NCBI GenBank assembly: GCA_009937255.1
Contig: JAACCT010000029.1
Coordinates: 1-52,489, forward strand
Direction of reading: 5' to 3'
DNA length: 52,489 nt
Origin: Dehalococcoidales bacterium
Lineage (GTDB): Bacteria; Chloroflexota; Dehalococcoidia; Lucifugimonadales; Lucifugimonadaceae
The position numbers and the translations under genes are program-made. Below, piece by piece: positions 42,258 through 50,249 of the stretch. A model generated the notes under the pieces. The model saw only the letters and a program-made list of their open reading frames with translations. It searched no databases and was not told the DNA's origin. Position 1 is the stretch's first letter. Each line of letters opens with the position of its first letter.

Positions 42258-43090
42258 AAGAAATTGGAATAATTGGTAATCCATTAGGGCATACTTTATC
42301 ACCAAAAATACATGAGTCCGCTTTTAAAGAGTTAAATCTTAATATAACTTTCAAAATCTGGGATACTAAAAAAGAAGATCTTGAGAAACAAATATTCAAT
42401 CTTAGAAATACAAATATATTAGGTTCTTGTGTGACTCTGCCTTATAAGCAAAAAGTTATTCAATATCTAGATGATATTGATGAAACTGCTAAAGAGATGA
42501 ACGCTGTAAACTGGATAGTAAATAAAAATGGAAAATTAAAAGGTCATAATACTGATGGGCAAGGCTTTTCAATAAGTATTTTTCATCATAATAAAGAAAT
42601 TAAAAATAAAAATTGTTTGGTTCTAGGAGCTGGAGGTTCTTCTAAAGCAATTTGTTTATCAATTATTAAAGAAAATGCAAAATCTCTTTATATTTATAAT
42701 AGAACTTATGAAAACGCTAAAAGTTTAATTAAGAGTTTTACAAAATATAATAATATAAAAATAATTGACGAAGAGAAATTAAACTCTAAAACATTTATTA
42801 GAGAAATAGATTTAATTGTAAACACAACTTCTCTAGGAATGGAGGGAGGTCCTAACCCTAAGAAATCTCCAATAAATACTGATATCATAAATAAGAATGC
42901 ATTGTGTTATGACTTAGTATATTCGCCAACTATTACTCCGTTTTTACAAGGAGCAATAGATAATAGTATAGAGCAAATTGGAGGATTAACAATGTTAGTT
43001 TTTCAAGCAGCTATTGGGTTCGAACTAGTAACAAATAAAAAAGCTCCATTAGATAAAATGCTTGAATCAGTAGGAATAATAAATAATTAG
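42254..43090 (+). CDS. aroE: Shikimate dehydrogenase
   Basis: A 278-residue NADPH-dependent enzyme. IGNPLGHTLSPKIHESAF binds shikimate; TLPYKQKV holds the catalytic Lys; GHNTDGQGF, VLGAGGSSKAICL (NADP loop), YNRTYENA, NTTSLGM and YDLVYSPTITPFL are all in place. It reduces 3-dehydroshikimate to shikimate. First gene of a four-gene shikimate block (aroE, aroC, aroK, aroB). Overlap of 4 bases with ruvX. Confidence 0.94.
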   Translation: MKEIGIIGNPLGHTLSPKIHESAFKELNLNITFKIWDTKKEDLEKQIFNLRNTNILGSCVTLPYKQKVIQYLDDIDETAKEMNAVNWIVNKNGKLKGHNTDGQGFSISIFHHNKEIKNKNCLVLGAGGSSKAICLSIIKENAKSLYIYNRTYENAKSLIKSFTKYNNIKIIDEEKLNSKTFIREIDLIVNTTSLGMEGGPNPKKSPINTDIINKNALCYDLVYSPTITPFLQGAIDNSIEQIGGLTMLVFQAAIGFELVTNKKAPLDKMLESVGIINN

Positions 43091-43102
43091 AATATTAATA
43101 TA

Positions 43103-44287
43103 ATGACTAAATTTAGATTTTTAACAGCTGGGGAATCTCACGTACAAGGATTAAATGTAATACTTGAAGGTATTCCTTCAAATTTATCTATAAGTGAAGA
43201 TTATATAGAGAAAGATATGTCTAGACGCCAAAAAGGATATGGATCCGGCGGAAGGATGAAAATAGAAAAAGATAGAGCAGAAATAAAATCTGGAGTTCGT
43301 CACGGTAAAACTTTGGGATCTCCTATATCTTTATGGATAGAAAATAAAGATTGGGCAAATTGGTTAATACCAATGTCTGTAAAAGAAGTAAGCAAAGACC
43401 AAGATATAAAAAGGCAAACAAAAATAGTTCCAGGTCATGCTGACTTCCCTGGTACTTTAAAATTTAATCATAAAGATGTTAGAAATGTTTTAGAAAGAGC
43501 TAGTGCTAGAGAAACTGCTGCAAGGGTTGCTGCAGCTTCAATTTGTAAAAAATTTCTTTCAGAACTGGGAATAAATATTAAATCATGGGTTAAATCTGTG
43601 GGATGGGAAAATTCTAGCATATCAAATATAGACTTAATTGATTGGAATTTTGTTGAAAATTCTGAAGTAAGAGCTTCATCTTTAGAAGATGATGAAAAAT
43701 TCAAAAAAGTAATTGACCGTGCAAAAAAAGAAAGAACTACAATTGGTGGTGTTTTTCAAGTAATAGCTACAGGTGTGCCTCTTGGTATAGGAACTCATAC
43801 TCAATGGGATAAAAAACTTGATGGAAAAATTGCACAATCTATGATTTCTATAAATGCTGTCAAAGGAATTGAAATTGGAAATGGTTTTGGGAATACAGAA
43901 AAATTTGGAAATCAAATACAAGATGTTATTGAACCAAATCTAGATGATATAAGGAATTTTTCACCAAAATCTAATCATGCAGGTGGAATTGAAGGTGGAA
44001 TGTCTAATGGAAATCCTATTATTGTTAATGTTGCAATAAAGCCAATAGCTACAATGACAAGACCATTGCCTTCAGTCGATATTATTACTGGAGAAGTAGT
44101 AGAAGCGGCATATAATAGATCCGATATTTGCCAAGTGAGTAGGGCATGTCCGGTAGGTGAAGCAATGCTTGCAATTACTCTAACAGAAGAAATTCTAGAA
44201 AAATTTGGTGGTGATAGCCTTCAAGAAATCAAACGTAACTATTCTTCATACATAAAAACATTTAAAGAATATGGCAACAAAAAATAA
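43103..44287 (+). CDS. aroC: Chorismate synthase
   Basis: A 394-residue FMN-dependent enzyme. FRFLTAGESHVQGLNVILEGIP, RRQKGYGSGGRMKIEKDRAEI, SGVRHGKTLGSPIS, RASARETAARVAA and SNHAGGIEGGMSNG are the family signatures. It converts EPSP to chorismate and needs reduced FMN. Length is within the normal range (360-400). ATG 12 bases after aroE; overlap of 17 bases with aroK. Confidence 0.96.
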   Translation: MTKFRFLTAGESHVQGLNVILEGIPSNLSISEDYIEKDMSRRQKGYGSGGRMKIEKDRAEIKSGVRHGKTLGSPISLWIENKDWANWLIPMSVKEVSKDQDIKRQTKIVPGHADFPGTLKFNHKDVRNVLERASARETAARVAAASICKKFLSELGINIKSWVKSVGWENSSISNIDLIDWNFVENSEVRASSLEDDEKFKKVIDRAKKERTTIGGVFQVIATGVPLGIGTHTQWDKKLDGKIAQSMISINAVKGIEIGNGFGNTEKFGNQIQDVIEPNLDDIRNFSPKSNHAGGIEGGMSNGNPIIVNVAIKPIATMTRPLPSVDIITGEVVEAAYNRSDICQVSRACPVGEAMLAITLTEEILEKFGGDSLQEIKRNYSSYIKTFKEYGNKK

Positions 44288-44798
44288 TTATACAAATATT
44301 TTTATAATTGGATTTTCTGGTTCAGGTAAAAGTGTAATTGGTAAAAAAATATCTAAACAGCTAAAATTATCATTTATAGATACAGATAGAGAAATAGAAT
44401 TATTAGAAAATAAAGAAATTCATCAAATTATAGAAAAAAAGGGTGAACTTTTTTTTAGAGCATTAGAAACCAAAATATTAAAAAAAATAAATTATGATAT
44501 TTCAAATGTGATTTCAACAGGTGGAGGTTTGCCCATATTGAAAGAAAATGTAGACATAATGATCAAAAATGGAATAATTATATGGTTAGATGCATCTTTA
44601 GAAACAATAAAAAAAAGATTAATTGGGTCCTCAGAAATAAGACCACTTTTAGGTAAAAATATAGATAATGATAATATTGTAAAGTTATATAAAGATAGAA
44701 TAAAAAATTATAACCTAGCAAATATAAAGGTAACAACCGACAATAAAACAACTAATAAAGTTGTAAAAGAAATTTTAGACAAATTAGATGAAAGATAA
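44271..44798 (+). CDS. aroK: Shikimate kinase
   Basis: A 175-residue P-loop kinase. GFSGSGKSVIGKK from residue 14 is Walker A, FIDTDREIE the shikimate-binding Asp motif, FFRALE the Arg contact and STGGGLPIL the GGG motif. RPLLG is the lid region. It phosphorylates shikimate with ATP. Translationally coupled to both neighbours (17-base overlap with aroC, 11-base overlap with aroB). Confidence 0.94.
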   Translation: MATKNNYTNIFIIGFSGSGKSVIGKKISKQLKLSFIDTDREIELLENKEIHQIIEKKGELFFRALETKILKKINYDISNVISTGGGLPILKENVDIMIKNGIIIWLDASLETIKKRLIGSSEIRPLLGKNIDNDNIVKLYKDRIKNYNLANIKVTTDNKTTNKVVKEILDKLDER

Positions 44799-45891
44799 AT
44801 ATTTAGCATCAGAAGTAAATACATCTCAAGGTAATTATAGAGTTATAGTAGGTAAATCTATAATAAATGAATTGGGAAAAGAACTAGATTCTGCTGGTCT
44901 TGTAAATAAAAAATGTTTTCTTATTGCAGACAAATCTATGTTCCCTAAAAATATAAAATTTATTCATGAATCTCTAGAATCTCACGGATATATAACTAAC
45001 TCTTTTTCAACTGACTTTTCAGAATCTTTGAAAAATTATAATACAGTTGAAAAAATATATGATTGGTTAGCTGATATGAAAACTGAAAGAAAAGACTTTA
45101 TTATTTCCTTTGGAGGAGGAGTAGCTGGAGACATAATAGGATTTGTAGCATCTACTTATTTAAGAGGAATTCCATTTGTCCAAATACCTACAACATTAGC
45201 AGCTATGACTGATGCTTCTATTGGAGGTAAAGTAGCTTATAACTTAAATCATGGAAAAAATTTAGTAGGTTCTTTTTTTCAACCTAAACTAGTTTTTGAA
45301 GATTTAGATTTTTTAAATTCTTTACCTTTTAGGGAAAAAAATAGTGGTTGGGCAGAAGCTATAAAACATTCTTTAATAATTGATGAAAATTTATTTAATG
45401 AGTTTGACAAAGAGCATGAACAAATATTTAATTTGGACACTGAATTTTCAGCAAATATCCTTAAGAAATCGGTAAAAATAAAAGCTGATATAGTTTCAAA
45501 AGATGAATTTGAAACTGGAGATGAAAGAATAAAATTAAATTACGGACATACTATTGGGCATGCTATAGAAAAAGTAACTAATTATGGAAATTTCCTTCAT
45601 GGTGAAGCTGTGAGTATAGGTATGATGGCAGCTATTAATATTTCTGAAGAGTTAGGAATGGTTACAAGTACTTTGGTAGAAAAACAAAAACAGATACTAG
45701 AAAAATATCAACTTCCCATAAAAGCAGAAGGATTAAGTCCTGAAAAAATCTTTGAAGCAATTAAGATGGATAAAAAAAATTCAGATGGTAAGGTAAAATG
45801 GGTTTTATTAAAATCAATAGGAGTATCAGAGGTAGTACAAAATGTAAGTGATGAAATCATAATGAAATCTATAAAAAAAGTTTTAAATTAA
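44788..45891 (+). CDS. aroB: 3-dehydroquinate synthase
   Basis: A 367-residue NAD- and metal-dependent enzyme. FGGGVAGDIIGFVASTYLRGIPFVQ, PTTLAAMTDASIGGKVAYNL, GWAEAIKHSLI (metal Glu), LNYGHTIGHAIE and LHGEAVSIGM (metal His residues) are complete. It makes 3-dehydroquinate from DAHP, the second shikimate step. Ends 3 bases inside the convergent MoaD/ThiS-like gene's stop. The block lacks aroF/G (DAHP synthase) and aroD/Q. Confidence 0.95.
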   Translation: MKDKYLASEVNTSQGNYRVIVGKSIINELGKELDSAGLVNKKCFLIADKSMFPKNIKFIHESLESHGYITNSFSTDFSESLKNYNTVEKIYDWLADMKTERKDFIISFGGGVAGDIIGFVASTYLRGIPFVQIPTTLAAMTDASIGGKVAYNLNHGKNLVGSFFQPKLVFEDLDFLNSLPFREKNSGWAEAIKHSLIIDENLFNEFDKEHEQIFNLDTEFSANILKKSVKIKADIVSKDEFETGDERIKLNYGHTIGHAIEKVTNYGNFLHGEAVSIGMMAAINISEELGMVTSTLVEKQKQILEKYQLPIKAEGLSPEKIFEAIKMDKKNSDGKVKWVLLKSIGVSEVVQNVSDEIIMKSIKKVLN

Positions 45892-46157
45892 CCACCAGCT
45901 ACAGCAGGAACTATAGATATTTCATCATTTTTATTGACATCAGTAGATAAAGAATTTAAATATCTTATATCTTCACCATTAACATAAATATTTACAAAGT
46001 GTTTTAATTCCCCATCAGTCATTATTTTGCTCTTAACGCCAGGAAACTTATTCTCTAGATTATCAATTATTTCAGAAACTTTTTTCCCATCTATCTCCAC
46101 AGAAGTTAAATTATCAGTTAAATTTCTTAGAGGTGTAGGTATTTTTATATTAGCCAT
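45888..46157 (-). CDS. MoaD/ThiS-family sulfur-carrier protein
   Basis: An 89-residue ubiquitin-like protein ending in AVAGG, the C-terminal diglycine needed for adenylation and thiocarboxylate formation. KIPTPLRNLTDN at the start, VNIYVNGEDIRYLNSLST and DEISIVPAVAGG are the family's pattern; the ~90-residue length is closer to CysO/MoaD-like than to ThiS (~65). The role could be molybdopterin, cysteine or another sulfur pathway. No MoeB, ThiF or CysM partner lies alongside. Its stop overlaps the aroB stop convergently. Confidence 0.86.
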   Translation of the reverse strand: MANIKIPTPLRNLTDNLTSVEIDGKKVSEIIDNLENKFPGVKSKIMTDGELKHFVNIYVNGEDIRYLNSLSTDVNKNDEISIVPAVAGG

Positions 46158-46235
46158 AGTTATTAAATTTTCATCTTGTTGTTATGAACTTATTATATTA
46201 TGATTTAGGATAACAAAAAATGAAAGCTAAATAGT

Positions 46236-47174
46236 ATGAAATTACAAACTTTAGAAAATTCTATAACAGTTCTAGGAGCTTTAAATATGGACCTAATAAT
46301 GGATGTTGATAGACCTGCCTTTCCTGGAGAAACTATTGTTGGTCATAAATTTTATACTGCACCAGGAGGAAAAGGTGGAAACCAAGCTGTTGCTGCTGCA
46401 AGAGTTTCTAACAAAAACTCAGTTGTATTTTTAGGATTAGTTGGTGGTGATTTATATGGGAAAGAATTAAAAAACTATTTAGATAAAGAATATATAAATA
46501 CTGATAGTATAATTGAAGATTCCAACAATCATTCAGGAATTGCAATTATTTTCACTGATCAACATGGTGAAAATTATGTAAATGCTGTATATGGTGCTAA
46601 TGAAAATAAAGAAAAGAATATCGTAGAATCTTTCAAAAAAAACTTAATTAATACTAAAGTATTAATAACTCAAAATGAGATGAATAAAAGTATAACTGAA
46701 GATTGTATGAATTTAGCGAAAAAAAATAATATAAAAATAATTTTAGATCCTGCACCATATAGAAAAGAATTAACAATGGAATACTTTTCCATAGCAGATA
46801 TAATTACTCCTAATGAAACTGAAGCTGAATATATGACAGGTATAAAAATCAAATCAATTGATGATGCAAAAGTGGCTGCAAATAAAATACTTAAAAATAA
46901 TATTAATAGTTGCATTATTACTTTAGGAGAGAATGGAGCATATCTAATGAATCAAAATAAAGAAAAATATTTTCCACCACATAAAATTAATAAAGTTGAA
47001 GCTAGCGTAGGTGCAGGGGATGCTTTTACGGGTATATTAGGAGCATCTCTTTCTAAAAATATTGATCTAGAAGAATCTATTCAGATAGCAGTAATAGGAT
47101 CAGCTTTAAGTACTACTAGAAGTGGTGCACAAGAATCAATGCCATCATATGATGATATTAAAAAATTCTTGTAG
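46236..47174 (+). CDS. PfkB-family carbohydrate kinase (ribokinase-like)
   Basis: A 312-residue kinase. TVLGALNMDLIMDVDRPAFPGETI and PGGKGGNQAVAAARV are the first PfkB signature; ITPNETEAEYMTG, ITLGENGAYLMN and SVGAGDAFTGILGASLS are the second, with the catalytic Asp in GAGDAF. The pattern NMD and GGKGGNQA fits ribokinase (RbsK), but other sugars are possible. ATG follows a 78-base divergent gap; no transporter or other sugar gene is adjacent. Confidence 0.9.
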   Translation: MKLQTLENSITVLGALNMDLIMDVDRPAFPGETIVGHKFYTAPGGKGGNQAVAAARVSNKNSVVFLGLVGGDLYGKELKNYLDKEYINTDSIIEDSNNHSGIAIIFTDQHGENYVNAVYGANENKEKNIVESFKKNLINTKVLITQNEMNKSITEDCMNLAKKNNIKIILDPAPYRKELTMEYFSIADIITPNETEAEYMTGIKIKSIDDAKVAANKILKNNINSCIITLGENGAYLMNQNKEKYFPPHKINKVEASVGAGDAFTGILGASLSKNIDLEESIQIAVIGSALSTTRSGAQESMPSYDDIKKFL

Positions 47175-47185
47175 AATAATTTTTT

Positions 47186-48214
47186 TTAAATTAAACTAGA
47201 TCCCTTAACATCATTTATAGATTTAATGTTCTTTTCGATAAGTAGTTGGGAAAGTTTCTTATTAATATTATGAGCAAAAAATGGACCTTTATAAATAAAA
47301 CCCGTGTAAGCTTGGCATAAGTCAGCACCAAGGGCTATGCAATTCCATATATCTCTTTCATCAAAAATGCCACCACACGCAACTATTAGAGGATTTGGAC
47401 CTATTGATGCTCTTACTTCTGCAATCATCCTTAAAGTGTTTTCAGTTAATACTTTTCCAGATAATCCACCCTTTCCAACAGCGAGTTTTGAGTTATTTGT
47501 AGGCATACTATTTGCAATTACCAAACCATCAGCACCAGCTAAAATACTTGTTTGGGCTAAACTTAAATGATCCTGTTTTAATTCATCAGTCCATGGTGGT
47601 AATTTAATTAATATTTTATTGTGAGTAGATTTTTTAATTTTTTCAACAAGTTTTGATAATTCTGATGGATTATGGAAAAGTCTTAAACCAGAAGTATTTG
47701 GACTTGAGATATTTATCTCAAAAATATTAGTATACTTATCTAAAGTTTCAACGCAAGAAATAATTTCGTCTTCTGATATACCTGAGACAGATAGAAAAAG
47801 TTTATTTTTTATTTTACTTTTTGAGTTTAATTTTTTTTCAACATTTTCCAAACCAATACTTGGAAATCCTAAGGAGTTTATAAGGGCTTCTTTTTCAGGT
47901 ATATGGAATAGTCTAGGTCTAGGATTTCCAAATCTTTCTTGAAGAGTAATAGTTCCTCCAGTAATAAATCCAAATCCTAATGAGATTAATGGTTCTATTG
48001 TTTTACAATTTTTATCATAACCAGCTGCTAATCCAATAGGTGAATCAAATTCTAAATCCATTACATTAACTCTAATATTTTTGCTTTTAGGAAAATAACC
48101 GATTGGGTTTAAATATTTAAAAAAAGGGAGTTGTAATAATTTTTCAGCCAAAAAGTGTGACACCTCTGGATTTATAAGTTGTAGAATTGGTAATATTAGA
48201 AATTTGTAAATCAA
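47186..48214 (-). CDS. pyrD: Dihydroorotate dehydrogenase (quinone), class 2
   Basis: A 342-residue class 2 enzyme. The N-terminal ~40 residues (FLILPILQLINPEVSHFLAE) form the amphipathic membrane-associated quinone domain; SPIGLAAGYDKNCKTIEPL, GFGFITGGTITLQ, FGNPRPRLFHIPE, INISSPNTSGLR (class 2 Ser in the NTSG-type loop) and GADLCQAYTGFIYKGP complete the barrel. It feeds electrons from dihydroorotate to the quinone pool in pyrimidine synthesis. TTG start with GGAG upstream. Stands alone. Confidence 0.94.
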   Translation of the reverse strand: MIYKFLILPILQLINPEVSHFLAEKLLQLPFFKYLNPIGYFPKSKNIRVNVMDLEFDSPIGLAAGYDKNCKTIEPLISLGFGFITGGTITLQERFGNPRPRLFHIPEKEALINSLGFPSIGLENVEKKLNSKSKIKNKLFLSVSGISEDEIISCVETLDKYTNIFEINISSPNTSGLRLFHNPSELSKLVEKIKKSTHNKILIKLPPWTDELKQDHLSLAQTSILAGADGLVIANSMPTNNSKLAVGKGGLSGKVLTENTLRMIAEVRASIGPNPLIVACGGIFDERDIWNCIALGADLCQAYTGFIYKGPFFAHNINKKLSQLLIEKNIKSINDVKGSSLI

Positions 48215-48274
48215 TTTTTACTCCTATGTTTAGTTTAACAGATTAAAATATTGAAACAAGGAAATTATAAAGAA

Positions 48275-49030
48275 ATGTCAGATTTAGATTTTAAGCTCGG
48301 GAATAAAGAAAAACCTAAATGCCATGCGATCGTATATTTTTCAGATAATGAAATTATTTATGCATCTTATGTTATAGACTTTCCTATAACTGGTGATATT
48401 TCAAAATACATACCAGAAATGTTTGCGGATCAAATCCCAGATCAAGATATGGATAAAATTATTTTCCCCCCCTTACCCGAAAAATTTGAAGGCACCATAG
48501 ATGAACTAATAAATCTCTGTTCACTAAGAAGTGATGATTTAATATATGGTGGTGCAATAAGTAGTGAAGAAAAAACATTAGCTATGTCTAAATTATCTCA
48601 AATAGCAAATGATTATTCTGAATTATGTAAAGAATATTTTGATCAAATTACGTTAGATAATTTATTAAATGATTCAAGTAAAAATATAAAGGAAATTTCT
48701 GATACTGAAATTCTAGAAATCAATAATATGGAAGAATCAGAATTATTATCTGAAGTAACAAAAATAATTGGTAAGATAAATTTTTCAAAAGATACTAATG
48801 AGATTGATACTATAGAAGGATATAAAAAAGAGATTCTAAACATTAGTGAATTACTTCCAGAAAATAGGAAAATTAAAGAAATAATTTCTTATTTAGATAT
48901 TGAAACTGAAAAATCTGAAAAGCTAATTTCTGCATATATAAGTAGAGCTTATAGTATGTTTAATGAAGATTATATTAATGTAAAAGAACTGGATTCAATC
49001 ATCCAAGATTTAGAAAATAGTTTAAATTGA
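48275..49030 (+). CDS. Hypothetical protein, 251 aa
   Basis: Not recognised. Start chosen at the ATG at 48275; a TTG at 48251 would add 8 residues. A soluble acidic protein with an N-terminal beta domain (KCHAIVYFSDNEIIYASYVIDFPI), a Pro-rich link (FPPLPEKFEG) and a long helical C-terminal half (about 90-250). No catalytic motif or cysteine cluster. The stop overlaps the TTG of the MFS gene (4 bases), so the two are co-translated; a regulatory or accessory role for the transporter is speculation. Confidence 0.68.
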   Translation: MSDLDFKLGNKEKPKCHAIVYFSDNEIIYASYVIDFPITGDISKYIPEMFADQIPDQDMDKIIFPPLPEKFEGTIDELINLCSLRSDDLIYGGAISSEEKTLAMSKLSQIANDYSELCKEYFDQITLDNLLNDSSKNIKEISDTEILEINNMEESELLSEVTKIIGKINFSKDTNEIDTIEGYKKEILNISELLPENRKIKEIISYLDIETEKSEKLISAYISRAYSMFNEDYINVKELDSIIQDLENSLN

Positions 49031-50193
49031 CAACTCAAACTAAAGTTAGACTTTTTGAAAGTTTAAAAAATAGACATTTTAGATTTATGTGGTTCAGTCT
49101 ATTCTTTTCAATGGCTGGTTTTCAAATCCAAATGACTGTAAGAGGTATTTTAGTTTATGATATTACTAGTGATGCATTTATAACAGGAATTGTAAGTGCA
49201 GGTTTTGCTCCTTCATTACTTCTTTTTTCAATGTTTGGAGGTGTATTGGGCGAAAAATTTGAAAAAAGAAAATTAATTCAAATAGCTCAAGGATCTAACT
49301 TATTAACAAGTATTTTTATATCAATATTACTTTTTACCAACCAATTACATTGGTCTCATTTATTAATAGTTTCAATAACTCAAGGAGCAGGATTTGCGTT
49401 ACAAGTTCCAGCGAGACAAGCTCTGATACCTGATTTAGTAGGAAAAAAGTTAGTAACAAATGCTATAGGTTTAAATGCATTAATTATGGGAATAACTATG
49501 ATGATTGCTCCAGCAATTGGAGGTTATACATACGAATATTTTGGAGCTAAAAATTCTTATATTATTGTTTCATTTCTAATGATTATTGGTCTTTCTTTAT
49601 TGTACTTTATCCCAAAATTTCCACCAAAAATTACAAGTAATAAAATTTCGACATTAAATGGAGTTATAAATGGGTTTAAGTACTTAAAAACAAATAAAGT
49701 TGTAAGAATTATTTGGATTCATGCTGTTATTTTAGCTCTTTGTACTGGACCATTTAGAATGTTAGTTCCAGTTTTTGCTAAAGATGTTTACCTATCTTCT
49801 CCTGGTGAGGTAGGAAATCTAATGGCAGCTGGAGGAATTGGTGGTATTTTAGCATCTATTTTAATAGCCAATCTGACCTCTGAATCTAAAAGAGGAATAA
49901 TAATGATTACAATTGGTATAATTACTGGATTTGGTTTACTTATCATAGCTACTATAAATTGGTTCATAATTGGAATTATAGGTATGATAATTCTTGGATT
50001 TTCAGAAACTGGAAGATGGAGTCTTGGTCAAGCTTTAATGATAGAAAATGCTGATGAAGAGTATAGAGCAAGAGTTATTAGTTTGCTTATGATGTCATGG
50101 GGATTAATGCCTTTAAGTATGTTGCCAATGGGTTGGGCATTTGGATATTTTGGAGCAGAAATAACTACTTTATTTACTGCAATAATTACTTGA
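49027..50193 (+). CDS. MFS transporter, interrupted near its end by an in-frame TGA
   Basis: A 388-residue major facilitator of the MFS_3 type. The N-terminal FESLKNRHFRFMWFSLFFSMAGFQ and the first-loop FGGVLGEKFEKRKLI are typical, and about eleven full membrane helices are seen. The frame stops at TGA (50191-50193) inside what would be the last helix, and the same frame continues for 17 codons (LFAVSSIFWARELNNTK) to a TAA at 50245-50247, 2 bases before mutL. The intact protein would have ~406 residues, probably with Trp (TGG) at this point. TTG start within the stop of the previous gene. Substrate unknown. Confidence 0.85.
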   Translation: MTTQTKVRLFESLKNRHFRFMWFSLFFSMAGFQIQMTVRGILVYDITSDAFITGIVSAGFAPSLLLFSMFGGVLGEKFEKRKLIQIAQGSNLLTSIFISILLFTNQLHWSHLLIVSITQGAGFALQVPARQALIPDLVGKKLVTNAIGLNALIMGITMMIAPAIGGYTYEYFGAKNSYIIVSFLMIIGLSLLYFIPKFPPKITSNKISTLNGVINGFKYLKTNKVVRIIWIHAVILALCTGPFRMLVPVFAKDVYLSSPGEVGNLMAAGGIGGILASILIANLTSESKRGIIMITIGIITGFGLLIIATINWFIIGIIGMIILGFSETGRWSLGQALMIENADEEYRARVISLLMMSWGLMPLSMLPMGWAFGYFGAEITTLFTAIIT

Positions 50194-50249
50194 TTATTTG
50201 CAGTATCTAGTATTTTTTGGGCTAGAGAATTAAATAACACTAAATAAAT

